A stretch of 8,367 nt of DNA, taken from positions 1-8,367 of the forward strand of contig CAJXJM010000087.1 of the NCBI GenBank assembly GCA_913054205.1, in the 5' to 3' direction. Positions 1-6,452 of this stretch are shown in pieces. Origin of the DNA: an uncultured Rhodospirillaceae bacterium. GTDB lineage: Bacteria; Pseudomonadota; Alphaproteobacteria; Rhodospirillales; UBA2165. The notes under the pieces are model-generated. The model ran no database searches. It saw only the letters and a list, made by a program, of their open reading frames with translations, and was not told where the DNA came from. Within the stretch, counting starts at the first letter, position 1. Each line of letters begins with the position of its first letter. Position numbers and translations under genes: made by a program.

Positions 1-81
1 TGCCATCTGCACGATATTCCGACCTTTGAACTCGCCCCAAGGCAACGCGCCGCCTGCTTAAAACTTGAAGAGCCGATATGA
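1..81 (+). CDS. C-terminal end of a peptide ABC transporter ATPase (DppD/OppD-like), 5' truncated
   Basis: Reading from base 1, an open frame of 26 codons ends at TGA 79-81, overlapping the next gene's ATG in an ATGA junction, so translation is probably coupled. The residues seen include a Cys at the first codon, an Arg-rich stretch and a second Cys followed by Leu close to the end. This resembles the Cys-containing tail of DppD/OppD-type ATPases, which usually end shortly after a conserved Cys. The downstream gene is a DppF-type ATPase, and in these loci the D and F subunits are normally adjacent in this order. All catalytic motifs lie outside the window, so the assignment rests on the tail and the context. 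Confidence 0.6.
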   Translation, partial: CHLHDIPTFELAPRQRAACLKLEEPI

Positions 82-1043
82 CGGAAACTGCAGCGTTATT
101 AAAAATCGACAATCTTGTTAAGCGCTTCGAGTTAAAAGCACCGGGATTGTTTGGCGCCTCACGGGGAACGGTCCATGCCTTAAACGACATATCGCTGACA
201 CTTGAGGCGGGAGAAACGCTGGCTATCGTCGGCGAGTCAGGCTGCGGAAAGTCAACTTTGGCGCGCGTTATCACCGGGCTTCATCAGCCTGACAACGGCA
301 CCATTGAATATAGAGGCACTGATTTAAGAAAAAACATTCAAATGATTTTCCAGGATCCTTATGCCTCGCTTAATCCAAGATTGACGGTTGGCGATATTAT
401 TTCGGAGCCTCTCGTTATTCATAAAATTGGAAATGCTGCCGAAAAATGCCGACGCGTGATTGAAACTCTTGAAAGCGTTGGCCTTCAAGAAAGTGACATG
501 ATGAAATATCCTCATCAATTCAGCGGCGGGCAGCGTCAGCGTATCGCAATTGCTCGCGCCATCATTTCCGACCCTGAAATCATCATCGCCGATGAGCCGC
601 TTTCCGCCCTCGATGTATCGATCCAAAGCCAAATTATAAATCTACTGGTAAATCTGAAAAAAAAGCGAAATTTAACCTATTTGTTCATCAGTCACGATTT
701 AGCATCCGTCGCCCATCTCGCTGACCGAGTTATCGTCATGTATTTAGGGAAAATCGTAGAAATTGGCCAATCCGAATCAATTTTTAAAAATCCAATTCAC
801 CCCTACACGCAGGCATTGATATCAGCGGCTCCAATTATCGGGCGCGGCAAGCGCAAAAAGAGCCTGTTGCTGCGCGGCGAGGCAGCCAGTCCGCTGTCTC
901 CTCCGAGTGGATGTGCCTACCACCCAAGATGCCCAAAAATGGCGGATTCTTGCCGTGAAACGATACCTCTATTGGATTATATCGGGTCTCAAGATGCCTC
1001 CCACCTCGCAGCCTGCCCGATAGCTGTAAGTCCTGAAAAATAA
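78..1043 (+). CDS. dppF: peptide/nickel ABC transporter ATP-binding protein, DppF/OppF type
   Basis: This 321-residue protein is one of two cytoplasmic ATPases that should power a dipeptide/oligopeptide-type importer. The nucleotide-binding domain is complete: Walker A GESGCGKST at residues 52-60, Q-loop FQDP at 91-94, signature FSGGQ at 148-152, Walker B IIIADEP at 168-174, D-loop SALD at 176-179 and switch His206. The extended tail typical of the oligopeptide branch follows, with HPYTQAL at 241-247 and four Cys (279, 285, 292, 313) spaced like the cluster-binding cysteines reported in some Dpp/Opp ATPases. The segment between the second beta region and the Q-loop (about residues 80-87) is shorter than in many DppF proteins. 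The start overlaps the upstream ATPase stop. Permease genes of the same transporter class follow, but only after an intervening flaF gene. The substrate cannot be told from the ATPase; nickel or other small ligands remain possible. Confidence 0.9.
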   Translation: MTETAALLKIDNLVKRFELKAPGLFGASRGTVHALNDISLTLEAGETLAIVGESGCGKSTLARVITGLHQPDNGTIEYRGTDLRKNIQMIFQDPYASLNPRLTVGDIISEPLVIHKIGNAAEKCRRVIETLESVGLQESDMMKYPHQFSGGQRQRIAIARAIISDPEIIIADEPLSALDVSIQSQIINLLVNLKKKRNLTYLFISHDLASVAHLADRVIVMYLGKIVEIGQSESIFKNPIHPYTQALISAAPIIGRGKRKKSLLLRGEAASPLSPPSGCAYHPRCPKMADSCRETIPLLDYIGSQDASHLAACPIAVSPEK

Positions 1044-1056
1044 GAACTTTTTTCAG
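1033..1056 (+). terminator. weak A/T-rich hairpin over the dppF stop codon
   Basis: CTGAAAAA at 1033-1040 is the exact reverse complement of TTTTTCAG at 1049-1056, giving an 8-bp stem with an 8-base loop that overlaps the TAA stop of the ATPase gene. The stem is mostly A-T and no T-run follows it, so it is at best a weak terminator or a 3'-end stabilising hairpin for the ATPase transcript. Confidence 0.3.
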
Positions 1057-1081
1057 TAATGTATAAAAACGCTAACAAAAT

Positions 1082-1111
1082 TTGTACATAGCCGAAAAAA
1101 TGCCGTATATT
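1082..1111 (+). promoter_or_regulatory. candidate sigma70-type promoter for flaF
   Basis: TTGTAC at 1082-1087 (4 of 6 to TTGACA) and TATATT at 1106-1111 (5 of 6 to TATAAT) are separated by 18 bases, in an A/T-rich stretch between the ATPase gene and flaF. Transcription would start near 1118 and leave a leader of about 67 bases. I saw no convincing sigma54 GG...GC pair, although many flagellar genes use one. This is a visual match only. Confidence 0.4.
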
Positions 1112-1133
1112 TTTTTAACATTTTATTTAGCCT

Positions 1134-1151
1134 ATTCGATTAGGGTCGAAT
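1134..1151 (+). repeat. inverted repeat in the flaF leader
   Basis: ATTCGA at 1134-1139 and TCGAAT at 1146-1151 form a perfect 6-bp inverted repeat around a 6-base spacer (TTAGGG). It lies inside the predicted leader, 33 bases before the flaF ATG. It could be a small RNA hairpin or a binding site for a dimeric regulator. The right arm plus the next base (TCGAATG) also occurs in the palindrome upstream of hemA. Confidence 0.45.
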
Positions 1152-1184
1152 GCTGATAATGATGCCAATTTAGGGGATTACCAC

Positions 1185-1496
1185 ATGGCTGACGAAGCAA
1201 AAGTTCAATTTGACAATAAGCGTGAGATGGATGCTGCCGCATTTTCGCAAGCAGCGTATGTTTTAGGTCAAGCTCGCCAGAAAGTAGACGATACCGAAAT
1301 GGGTGAAAGAGCGCTGAAATACAATCAGTTGCTATGGTCAATTATCCAAGCTGATGTTGCCGAAAAGGACAATGCGCTTCCGGAAGAGCTCAAAGCCAAT
1401 CTGATGAGCCTTAGCATTTTCGTTGATAAACAAACTTCAAAAGGTCTGACCAATATAAATTTGAATATTGCTGAAGGCCTGATGGAAGGCGCTTAA
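1185..1496 (+). CDS. flaF: FlaF-like flagellin biosynthesis regulator
   Basis: This small cytoplasmic protein of 103 residues has no signal peptide or membrane segment and looks largely helical. Residues 43-84 carry the FlaF pattern: ALKYNQLLW, then an acidic turn with LPEELKANL, then LSIFVDKQT. The tail at about 88-100 (LTNINLNIAEGL) matches the family's closing helix with its INxxIAxGL-like signature. FlaF proteins of alphaproteobacteria act with FlbT to control flagellin synthesis or secretion, often in opposite directions. The protein is slightly short for the family because the N-terminal helix region is reduced. The ATG at 1185 is supported by AGGGGA at 1172-1177, seven bases upstream. 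Unusually, the neighbours are peptide transporter genes rather than flagellar genes. It has its own candidate promoter and terminator, so it is probably monocistronic. The family is recognised from motifs; its role here is inferred. Confidence 0.8.
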   Translation: MADEAKVQFDNKREMDAAAFSQAAYVLGQARQKVDDTEMGERALKYNQLLWSIIQADVAEKDNALPEELKANLMSLSIFVDKQTSKGLTNINLNIAEGLMEGA

Positions 1497-1510
1497 TATC
1501 CCCCGATACA

Positions 1511-1533
1511 CCGGCGGTCGCCATAATCGCCGG
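1511..1533 (+). repeat. GC-rich inverted repeat after flaF
   Basis: CCGGCG at 1511-1516 is the reverse complement of CGCCGG at 1528-1533, around an 11-base loop. It sits between the flaF stop codon and the intrinsic terminator and has no T-run of its own. It may protect the 3' end of the flaF messenger or act as a secondary pause site. Confidence 0.4.
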
Positions 1534-1547
1534 AACGTTCTAAAATG

Positions 1548-1571
1548 ACCTGCCAATTGGCAGGTTTTTTT
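1548..1571 (+). terminator. strong intrinsic terminator downstream of flaF
   Basis: ACCTGCC at 1548-1554 pairs with GGCAGGT at 1559-1565 across an AATT tetraloop, and seven consecutive T follow at 1565-1571. This is a textbook Rho-independent terminator. It should end the flaF transcript 52 bases after the stop codon. It lies just before the DppB start at 1591, so it also separates the permease genes from everything upstream unless there is read-through. Confidence 0.9.
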
Positions 1572-1590
1572 ATGAGAAAGAGAAACTGAC

Positions 1591-2556
1591 GTGGCGCGAT
1601 ATCTGTTAGATAGATTGCTTCAATCCCTGATCGTTTTGGCGATGATGTCTTTTGTCATCTATTGGCTGATGGGTTTGATGCCGGGCGACCCAATCGATCT
1701 GATGATCAGCGCGGACCCTAAACTCACGGCCCAAGATGCAATTCGCTTACGAGAACTCTACGGACTCGACCGCCCCATCACGGAACGATATGTGAATTGG
1801 TTGACCGCAGCTATTGGCGGCGATTTTGGCTTTTCGCGCCTTCATGTGAAACCTGTCCTTACTGTTTTGTGGCCAGCCCTTGGCAACACCGTTATTTTAC
1901 TCGGTATTAGTTTTATCTTATCGGTTCTGCTCGCCTTGCCGGCTGGTATCTATGCCGCCATCCGGCAATATACCGGAACCGACTATCTGATCAATCTTGC
2001 TGCCTTCGCCGGCATTTCCATTCCATCTTTCTGGTTGGCACTGCTGTTAATAACGCTGTTCTCAGTTATTCTGGGTGTGTTGCCCGCGAGTGGCACAGAA
2101 ACAATCGGCGGGCTCTCGAGCTTTTGGGATAGTGCTAAATTTCTCATCTTGCCAATTGCGACCTTAACTATTGCCAGCATCGGCAGTCATACCCGATTTG
2201 TCCGCGCTGCAATGATGGAAACGATGCGCCAGGACTTTATCCGCACCGCACGGGCAAAAGGCGCGACTGAGGCTCGAGTTGTCTGGCATCACGCACTTAG
2301 AAACGCGCTCATCCCGGTGGTCACGATACTTGCCTTAGACTTTGGCTTTTTGTTCTCCGGCGCACTCATCACTGAAACGATATTCGCCTATCCCGGCATG
2401 GGAAAACTGATCTTTGATGCGATTATGGGCAATGACTTCAACCTCGCCATGGTCGCTTTTATGTTCGCCACTGTTTTGACATTGCTTGGCAATCTGGTAG
2501 CAGACATCGCCTATGGCTGGCTTGACCCACGCATTTCATATGGCGAGGGCAAATAG
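1591..2556 (+). CDS. dppB: peptide/nickel ABC transporter permease, DppB type
   Basis: This 321-residue inner-membrane protein is one of the two channel subunits of the importer. The N-terminal membrane helix (about residues 10-30) runs into PGDP at 31-34, a hallmark of DppB/OppB proteins. A periplasmic segment with the RELYGLD motif (54-60) follows. Further hydrophobic spans lie near 98-125, 133-163, 184-203, 240-262 and 284-308. The cytoplasmic EAA loop that contacts the ATPases is at about 219-241 (ARAKGATEARVV then HHALRNALIPV). The protein ends with the conserved LDPR at 311-314. The GTG start is preferred because MARYLLDRLLQ matches the usual family N-terminus. Its ribosome binding site is only AG-rich (around 1575-1585) and not canonical. 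Its stop abuts the dppC start. A strong terminator lies immediately upstream, so its promoter is unclear. Confidence 0.92.
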   Translation: MARYLLDRLLQSLIVLAMMSFVIYWLMGLMPGDPIDLMISADPKLTAQDAIRLRELYGLDRPITERYVNWLTAAIGGDFGFSRLHVKPVLTVLWPALGNTVILLGISFILSVLLALPAGIYAAIRQYTGTDYLINLAAFAGISIPSFWLALLLITLFSVILGVLPASGTETIGGLSSFWDSAKFLILPIATLTIASIGSHTRFVRAAMMETMRQDFIRTARAKGATEARVVWHHALRNALIPVVTILALDFGFLFSGALITETIFAYPGMGKLIFDAIMGNDFNLAMVAFMFATVLTLLGNLVADIAYGWLDPRISYGEGK

Positions 2557-3477
2557 ATGAGCACGCTTGCAGTTCAATCAAAAAGCCAATCAACTTGGGC
2601 GCTGGCCGGCAGACGTTTCCTTAAACACAAACTTGCGGTCATCAGTGGGTGCTATCTCATCTTCATCTGTCTGTTGTCAGCTTCTGCGCCGTTATTTGAA
2701 TTCTTGCTGGATATTGATGCTAACAAGGCAAATTTATTTAGCCGTTTCACCTTGCCAGATTTAGGTGCTTGGCTGGGCCGAGATGAATTAGGCCGCGATG
2801 TATTTGTAAGAATGCTCTATGGCGGGCAGGTATCTCTCTTGGTTGGTCTGGTAACCGCCCTCGTTGCCGCAACTTTAGGAACTATTATTGGATTGATCGC
2901 AGGTTATCGCGGTGGCTGGCTGGATGCCGTCCTGATGCGGCTCACCGACAGCGTTATCTCCCTTCCCCTGCTTCCTCTACTGATTGTTTTAGCGGCGATT
3001 GACCTCTCTAAAACCGGCTTGCCCGAGACGATTATTCAATCCGAGAATATCAGTCTTTACCGCATTATATTTATTGTTGCCGTCGTTGGCTGGACAACGG
3101 TGGCGCGGCTAGTTCGAGGGGCGGCATTAAGTTTGCGCGAACGAGATTTTGTACTCGCCGCCCAGGTGCAGGGCGCAAGTGCCTTTCGCATCATGAGCGT
3201 TCACATTCTGCCAAATCTAATTTCGCCTATTATTGTCGCGACAACGCTTTCCATCGGCAACATAATCCTGCTGGAATCAGTTTTAAGTTTTCTCGGCCTT
3301 GGCATCCAACCGCCGGTTGCCAGCTGGGGTAATCTTTTGACAAATGCTCAGGAATTGATTTTCAGCGCGCCCTGGCTCGCTTTTTATCCGGGAATTGCGA
3401 TTTTTATCACCGTGATCGCCTTTAATTTCCTAGGTGATGGCCTGCAGGATGCGCTCGATCCAAAAGCAGATGTTTAA
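2557..3477 (+). CDS. dppC: peptide/nickel ABC transporter permease, DppC type
   Basis: This 306-residue partner of the DppB-like permease has the family's N-terminal cytoplasmic stretch and a first membrane helix near 26-47. The signature LGRDELGRDVFVRMLYGG spans 73-90, ahead of the second helix (about 93-118). Other spans lie near 133-148, 169-190, 216-246 and 272-296. The EAA loop is at about 201-227 (AAQVQGASAFRI then ILPNLISPI). FLGLGIQPPVASWGNLL at 245-261 and FLGDGLQDALDP at 291-302 are typical of DppC/OppC. The ATG directly follows the dppB stop with no gap, and GAGGG at 2545-2549 inside the dppB end serves as ribosome binding site, so the two are co-translated. No substrate-binding protein follows. 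No clear terminator was found in the 82 bases downstream. Confidence 0.93.
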   Translation: MSTLAVQSKSQSTWALAGRRFLKHKLAVISGCYLIFICLLSASAPLFEFLLDIDANKANLFSRFTLPDLGAWLGRDELGRDVFVRMLYGGQVSLLVGLVTALVAATLGTIIGLIAGYRGGWLDAVLMRLTDSVISLPLLPLLIVLAAIDLSKTGLPETIIQSENISLYRIIFIVAVVGWTTVARLVRGAALSLRERDFVLAAQVQGASAFRIMSVHILPNLISPIIVATTLSIGNIILLESVLSFLGLGIQPPVASWGNLLTNAQELIFSAPWLAFYPGIAIFITVIAFNFLGDGLQDALDPKADV

Positions 3478-3559
3478 ATTGGCGATTTTGACCCTATATA
3501 TTGGCTGAGGTGGTTTTATTCTTATTCTGGTGTAAACTGCTGAAAACCCTTGGGAATTT
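3478..3559 (+). promoter_or_regulatory. short intergenic region before manC, possible weak promoter
   Basis: This gap has no convincing terminator hairpin. TTGACC at 3488-3493 resembles a -35 element, but no well-spaced -10 stands out; TTTTAT at 3514-3519 lies 20 bases away, which is too long for a good promoter. The guanylyltransferase gene may be read through from dppC or have a weak promoter of its own. GGGA at 3552-3555 lies four bases before the ATG. Confidence 0.2.
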
Positions 3560-5005
3560 ATGAGCGCGTCTATGGCTGACACATCAACTGGCAAAATTTA
3601 TCCGGTTATTCTTTCCGGTGGCTCCGGCACGCGGCTCTGGCCGCTTTCTCGCGCGCTATATCCAAAACAATTGCAGCCATTGCATTCTGAACTGAGCCTG
3701 TTGCAGGAGGCAGCGTCGCGTCTAAGGGGCGCGAGCTTTGCAAATCCGTTGATCATTTGTAATCAGGAACATCGCTTTATTGTCGCTGAGCAACTCCAGA
3801 ACATCGACGTCGCGCCCGAAGCAATCATTTTGGAACCCATAGGCCGCAATACCGCACCGGCGGCGGCGGTCGCTTCTATCATAATGGCCGAGCGCGATCC
3901 CAATGCGGTCATTTTATTGATGCCGTCCGATCATGTGATCAAAGACGAAAAAGCATTTCGAACCGCAATCGAGGCCGCTCTACCCGCAGCTGCGAACGGC
4001 TCATTGGTGACCTTTGGCATTCAGCCGACAGGTCCGGAAACCGGTTATGGCTACATCAAAAAATCGGACGAGGCGAGCGAGACGCCAGGCTGCTTTACCG
4101 TTGAGGCGTTTGTCGAAAAACCTGACTTATTAACGGCTCAAGGATTTTTGAAAGAAGGTGGCTATTTTTGGAACGGCGGCATTTTTCTTTTCACTGTTGC
4201 CAAGTTTTTGGAAGAGTTAGAGCGGTTGTCGCCGGATATTTCATCTGCCTGCCGCGATGCGGTTTCCAAGAGTATCACCGACCTTGATTTTCATCGCTTG
4301 GATGAAGAGGCTTTTGCCGCCTGCCCTTCTGATTCGATTGATTATGCTGTCATGGAAAAATCCAGTGACGTTGCGGTTGTGCCTGTTGATATGGGATGGA
4401 GTGATGTCGGCTCCTGGGATGCGCTTTGGCAGGTTCTGGATAAAGATGAAAACGGCAACGTCGCGACCGGGGATGTCATCTTAAAAGGCACAACCAACTC
4501 CTTGGTGCGCTCGGAGGACAAATTAGTTACCGCAATTGGATTGACCGATACAATCATCGTTGCGACCCAGGATGCGATTTTGGTTTCTTCGAAAGAGGCT
4601 GCCCAGGATGTAAAATTAGTTGTCGAAGATCTAAAATCAGCCGATCGGTCCGAACACATACATCATACAAAAGTGTACCGACCATGGGGTTGGTATCAAA
4701 CGCTCGAAATGCGTGATCGCTTTCAGGTTAAAGTAATTAGCCTCAAGCCCGGCGCTAAAATATCGCTGCAACGCCACCAACACCGGGCGGAGCATTGGGT
4801 CGTGGTTTCTGGTGTCGCCACCGTCACCCGCGGCGAAGATATCCTTGAGCTGGAAGAAAACCAATCCACCTACATTCCGATTGGCACCATGCATCGATTG
4901 GAAAACACCACCGAAAATGAATTGCAAATTATTGAAGTGCAATCCGGTGACTATCTTGGCGAAGACGACATTGAGCGCTTCGACGATCAGTACGGACGCG
5001 AGTAA
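3560..5005 (+). CDS. manC: bifunctional mannose-1-phosphate guanylyltransferase / mannose-6-phosphate isomerase
   Basis: This 481-residue cytoplasmic enzyme, of the usual length for AlgA/ManC/XanB proteins, makes GDP-mannose from mannose-1-phosphate and GTP and interconverts fructose-6-phosphate and mannose-6-phosphate. The N-terminal nucleotidyltransferase domain (about 13-295) shows GGSGTRLWPLSR at 20-31, YPKQ at 34-37, GRNTAPA at 95-101, MPSDH at 121-125, FVEKP at 184-188, WNGGIFLF at 204-211 and GWSDVGSW at 279-286. The C-terminal cupin isomerase domain (about 365-475) shows YRPWGWY at 373-379, QRHQHRAEHW at 404-413 with likely metal ligands among Gln404, His406, His408 and Glu411, and IGTMHRLEN at 440-448. 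Both halves look intact. An alternative start is ATG 3572. GDP-mannose normally feeds exopolysaccharide, O-antigen or fucose synthesis, yet no glycan genes are visible here. It is translationally coupled to the next gene. Confidence 0.93.
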   Translation: MSASMADTSTGKIYPVILSGGSGTRLWPLSRALYPKQLQPLHSELSLLQEAASRLRGASFANPLIICNQEHRFIVAEQLQNIDVAPEAIILEPIGRNTAPAAAVASIIMAERDPNAVILLMPSDHVIKDEKAFRTAIEAALPAAANGSLVTFGIQPTGPETGYGYIKKSDEASETPGCFTVEAFVEKPDLLTAQGFLKEGGYFWNGGIFLFTVAKFLEELERLSPDISSACRDAVSKSITDLDFHRLDEEAFAACPSDSIDYAVMEKSSDVAVVPVDMGWSDVGSWDALWQVLDKDENGNVATGDVILKGTTNSLVRSEDKLVTAIGLTDTIIVATQDAILVSSKEAAQDVKLVVEDLKSADRSEHIHHTKVYRPWGWYQTLEMRDRFQVKVISLKPGAKISLQRHQHRAEHWVVVSGVATVTRGEDILELEENQSTYIPIGTMHRLENTTENELQIIEVQSGDYLGEDDIERFDDQYGRE

Positions 5006-6399
5006 TGCCAAAAACAACACATGGATTATCAAACTCTCTCGCCAATCGGGATATTGAGAACTTCCTTCACCCGTATACCAATCTCTCTAGTCACTTAGAC
5101 TCCGGCCCAATGATCATCACCAAAGGCGAAGGGATCTTTGTCTATGACGAAGCCGGCACTAAATACATCGAAGGATTGGCGGGGCTATGGTGCACGGCTC
5201 TTGGTTTTGACAATAAACGCCTGGTCGAAGCAGCGACCAAAGCCATGGAAGAGCTTCCGTTCTATCATGCTTTTGGCAGTAAATCGCATCCAACCGCGAT
5301 CAATCTAGCGGAACGACTTTTAGAGATGGCGCCAGTGCCGATGTCGAAAGTCTTTTTTGCGAATTCCGGATCAGAAGCCAACGACACAGCTGTCAAAATC
5401 ATCTGGTACATTAACAATGCGCGTGGCCGACCGGACAAGAAAAAAATCATCGCCCGCGAGAAAGGCTATCACGGTGTCACTTTAATGACAGCGAGCATGA
5501 CAGGGTTGCCAAATAATCACTGGGATTTTGATCTACCGCTGGCCCGAGTTCTGCATACTGATTGCCCACATTTCTATCGCTATGGCGAAAAAGGCGAAAC
5601 TGAAGTAGAGTTCGCCACGCGCTGCGCCGAGAATTTAAGAACGCTCATTTTGGATGAAGGCCCGGAAACCATCGCCGCCTTTTTTGCCGAACCTGTGATG
5701 GGTGCCGGTGGTGTTATTCCACCGCCAGCAACCTATTTCGAAAAAATTCAGGCTGTCTTGATGGAATACGACATCCTTTTTGCTGTTGATGAAGTGATAT
5801 GCGGTTTTGGCCGCACCGGAAACATGTTCGGATCGGAGACTTATGATCTTAAACCCGACATGATTACTGTCGCCAAAGCCCTATCATCCGGATATTTACC
5901 GATTTCGGCATTGATGGTTTCGGAGGACATATTTCAGTCGATGGTCGTCGAAAGTGAAAAAATTGGCGTTTTTGGACATGGATTTACCTATGGCGGGCAT
6001 CCGGTTCCCTGCGCGGTTGCACTCGAAACAATGAATATTTATGAAGAAATGGATTTGATAAGCCATGTGCAGGAGACAGCGCCTGCTCTTCAAGGCGGCT
6101 TGGCAAAACTGGCCGAGCATCCTTTGGTGGGCGAGGCCCGCGGCGTTGGCCTCATCGGCGCCTTGGAACTCGTAAAAGACAAGGAAACCCGCCAATCTTT
6201 TGAGGTTTTAGACGGCGTTGGTGCTCACCTAGCAGGCCGTGCTCAAGCCAATGGATTAATCTCCCGCGCGATGGGCGATAGCCTCGCTTTTGCACCGCCA
6301 TTGATCATTGAGGACAATCAAATACAGGAAATGTTGTCCATCGTAGAACAATCTTTGGATGAAACGCTTGATATAATAATTGACCGCGGTTTGAAATAA
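5005..6399 (+). CDS. class III PLP-dependent aminotransferase, omega-transaminase-like
   Basis: This complete 464-residue cytoplasmic fold-type I enzyme shows all cofactor-binding features: NSGSEAND at 120-127 and Tyr155-His156-Gly157 for cofactor binding, Asp262 in VDEVICGFGRTG for the pyridine nitrogen, the Schiff-base Lys291 in VAKALSSGYLP, and Thr328 in FTYGGHP for the phosphate. HPYTNL near the N-terminus, Trp62 in GLWC and Arg420 in LISRAMGD match positions that line the active site of pyruvate-dependent omega-transaminases such as the Chromobacterium violaceum enzyme, where the Arg binds the acceptor's carboxylate. Likely chemistry is therefore transfer of an amino group from an amine (for example putrescine, taurine or beta-alanine) to pyruvate; the donor cannot be told from sequence. 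Its ATG shares one base with the manC stop (TAATG), implying coupled translation. It is unlikely to be a nucleotide-sugar aminotransferase, as those belong to another family. Confidence 0.85.
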   Translation: MPKTTHGLSNSLANRDIENFLHPYTNLSSHLDSGPMIITKGEGIFVYDEAGTKYIEGLAGLWCTALGFDNKRLVEAATKAMEELPFYHAFGSKSHPTAINLAERLLEMAPVPMSKVFFANSGSEANDTAVKIIWYINNARGRPDKKKIIAREKGYHGVTLMTASMTGLPNNHWDFDLPLARVLHTDCPHFYRYGEKGETEVEFATRCAENLRTLILDEGPETIAAFFAEPVMGAGGVIPPPATYFEKIQAVLMEYDILFAVDEVICGFGRTGNMFGSETYDLKPDMITVAKALSSGYLPISALMVSEDIFQSMVVESEKIGVFGHGFTYGGHPVPCAVALETMNIYEEMDLISHVQETAPALQGGLAKLAEHPLVGEARGVGLIGALELVKDKETRQSFEVLDGVGAHLAGRAQANGLISRAMGDSLAFAPPLIIEDNQIQEMLSIVEQSLDETLDIIIDRGLK

Positions 6400-6413
6400 T
6401 TTGAAATAAACCG
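6387..6413 (+). repeat. tandem 10-bp repeat nested in an inverted repeat at the aminotransferase stop
   Basis: TTTGAAATAA occurs twice head to tail at 6390-6399 and 6400-6409; the first copy contains the stop codon. The pair is flanked by CGGTTT (6387-6392) and its reverse complement AAACCG (6408-6413), giving a 6-bp stem with a 15-base A/T-rich loop. There is no T-run, so it is not a standard terminator. It could be a small duplication or a loose 3'-end hairpin. Confidence 0.45.
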
Positions 6414-6452
6414 TTGAATATCGAGTGATTTAACCAATTTATTAGCTATATT
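6414..6452 (+). promoter_or_regulatory. candidate hemA promoter region
   Basis: TTGAAT at 6414-6419 (4 of 6 to the -35 consensus) and TTTATT at 6438-6443 (4 of 6 to -10) are 18 bases apart, which would place the transcription start near 6450, right at the edge of the palindrome that follows. TATATT at 6447-6452 is a better -10 by itself but has no good -35 partner. Either choice puts the palindrome over the start of transcription. These are visual matches only. Confidence 0.35.

Noticed and set aside
324..632. 102-codon open frame on the minus strand
   Set aside because: It is antisense to the conserved Q-loop, signature and Walker B region of the ATPase and has no family resemblance.
657..664. 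Run of eight A in dppF as a possible frameshift or slippage site
   Set aside because: The frame continues normally through conserved motifs (the switch His follows), so it simply encodes a lysine run.
1044..1184. Sigma54-type flagellar promoter before flaF
   Set aside because: No GG and GC pair with the proper spacing and flanking bases was found; a sigma70-like pair fits better.
1132..1341. 69-codon minus-strand frame overlapping flaF and its leader
   Set aside because: It overlaps a gene with clear family motifs, a good ribosome binding site and an upstream promoter; no independent support for coding.
1572..1589. Five-codon frame (MRKRN) between the terminator and dppB
   Set aside because: Too short to judge, starts right at the end of the terminator T-run and lacks its own ribosome binding site; a leader-peptide role would be pure speculation.
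4637..5032. 131-codon open frame on the minus strand
   Set aside because: It lies entirely opposite the intact manC cupin domain and the start of the aminotransferase, shows no recognisable motif, and is best explained as a shadow of the real frame.
5005..6399. Glutamate-1-semialdehyde aminomutase (HemL) as identity of the class III enzyme, given nearby hemA
   Set aside because: An organism using aminolevulinate synthase does not need the C5 route, and the N-terminal HPYTNL and GLWC motifs plus Arg420 match omega-transaminases better.
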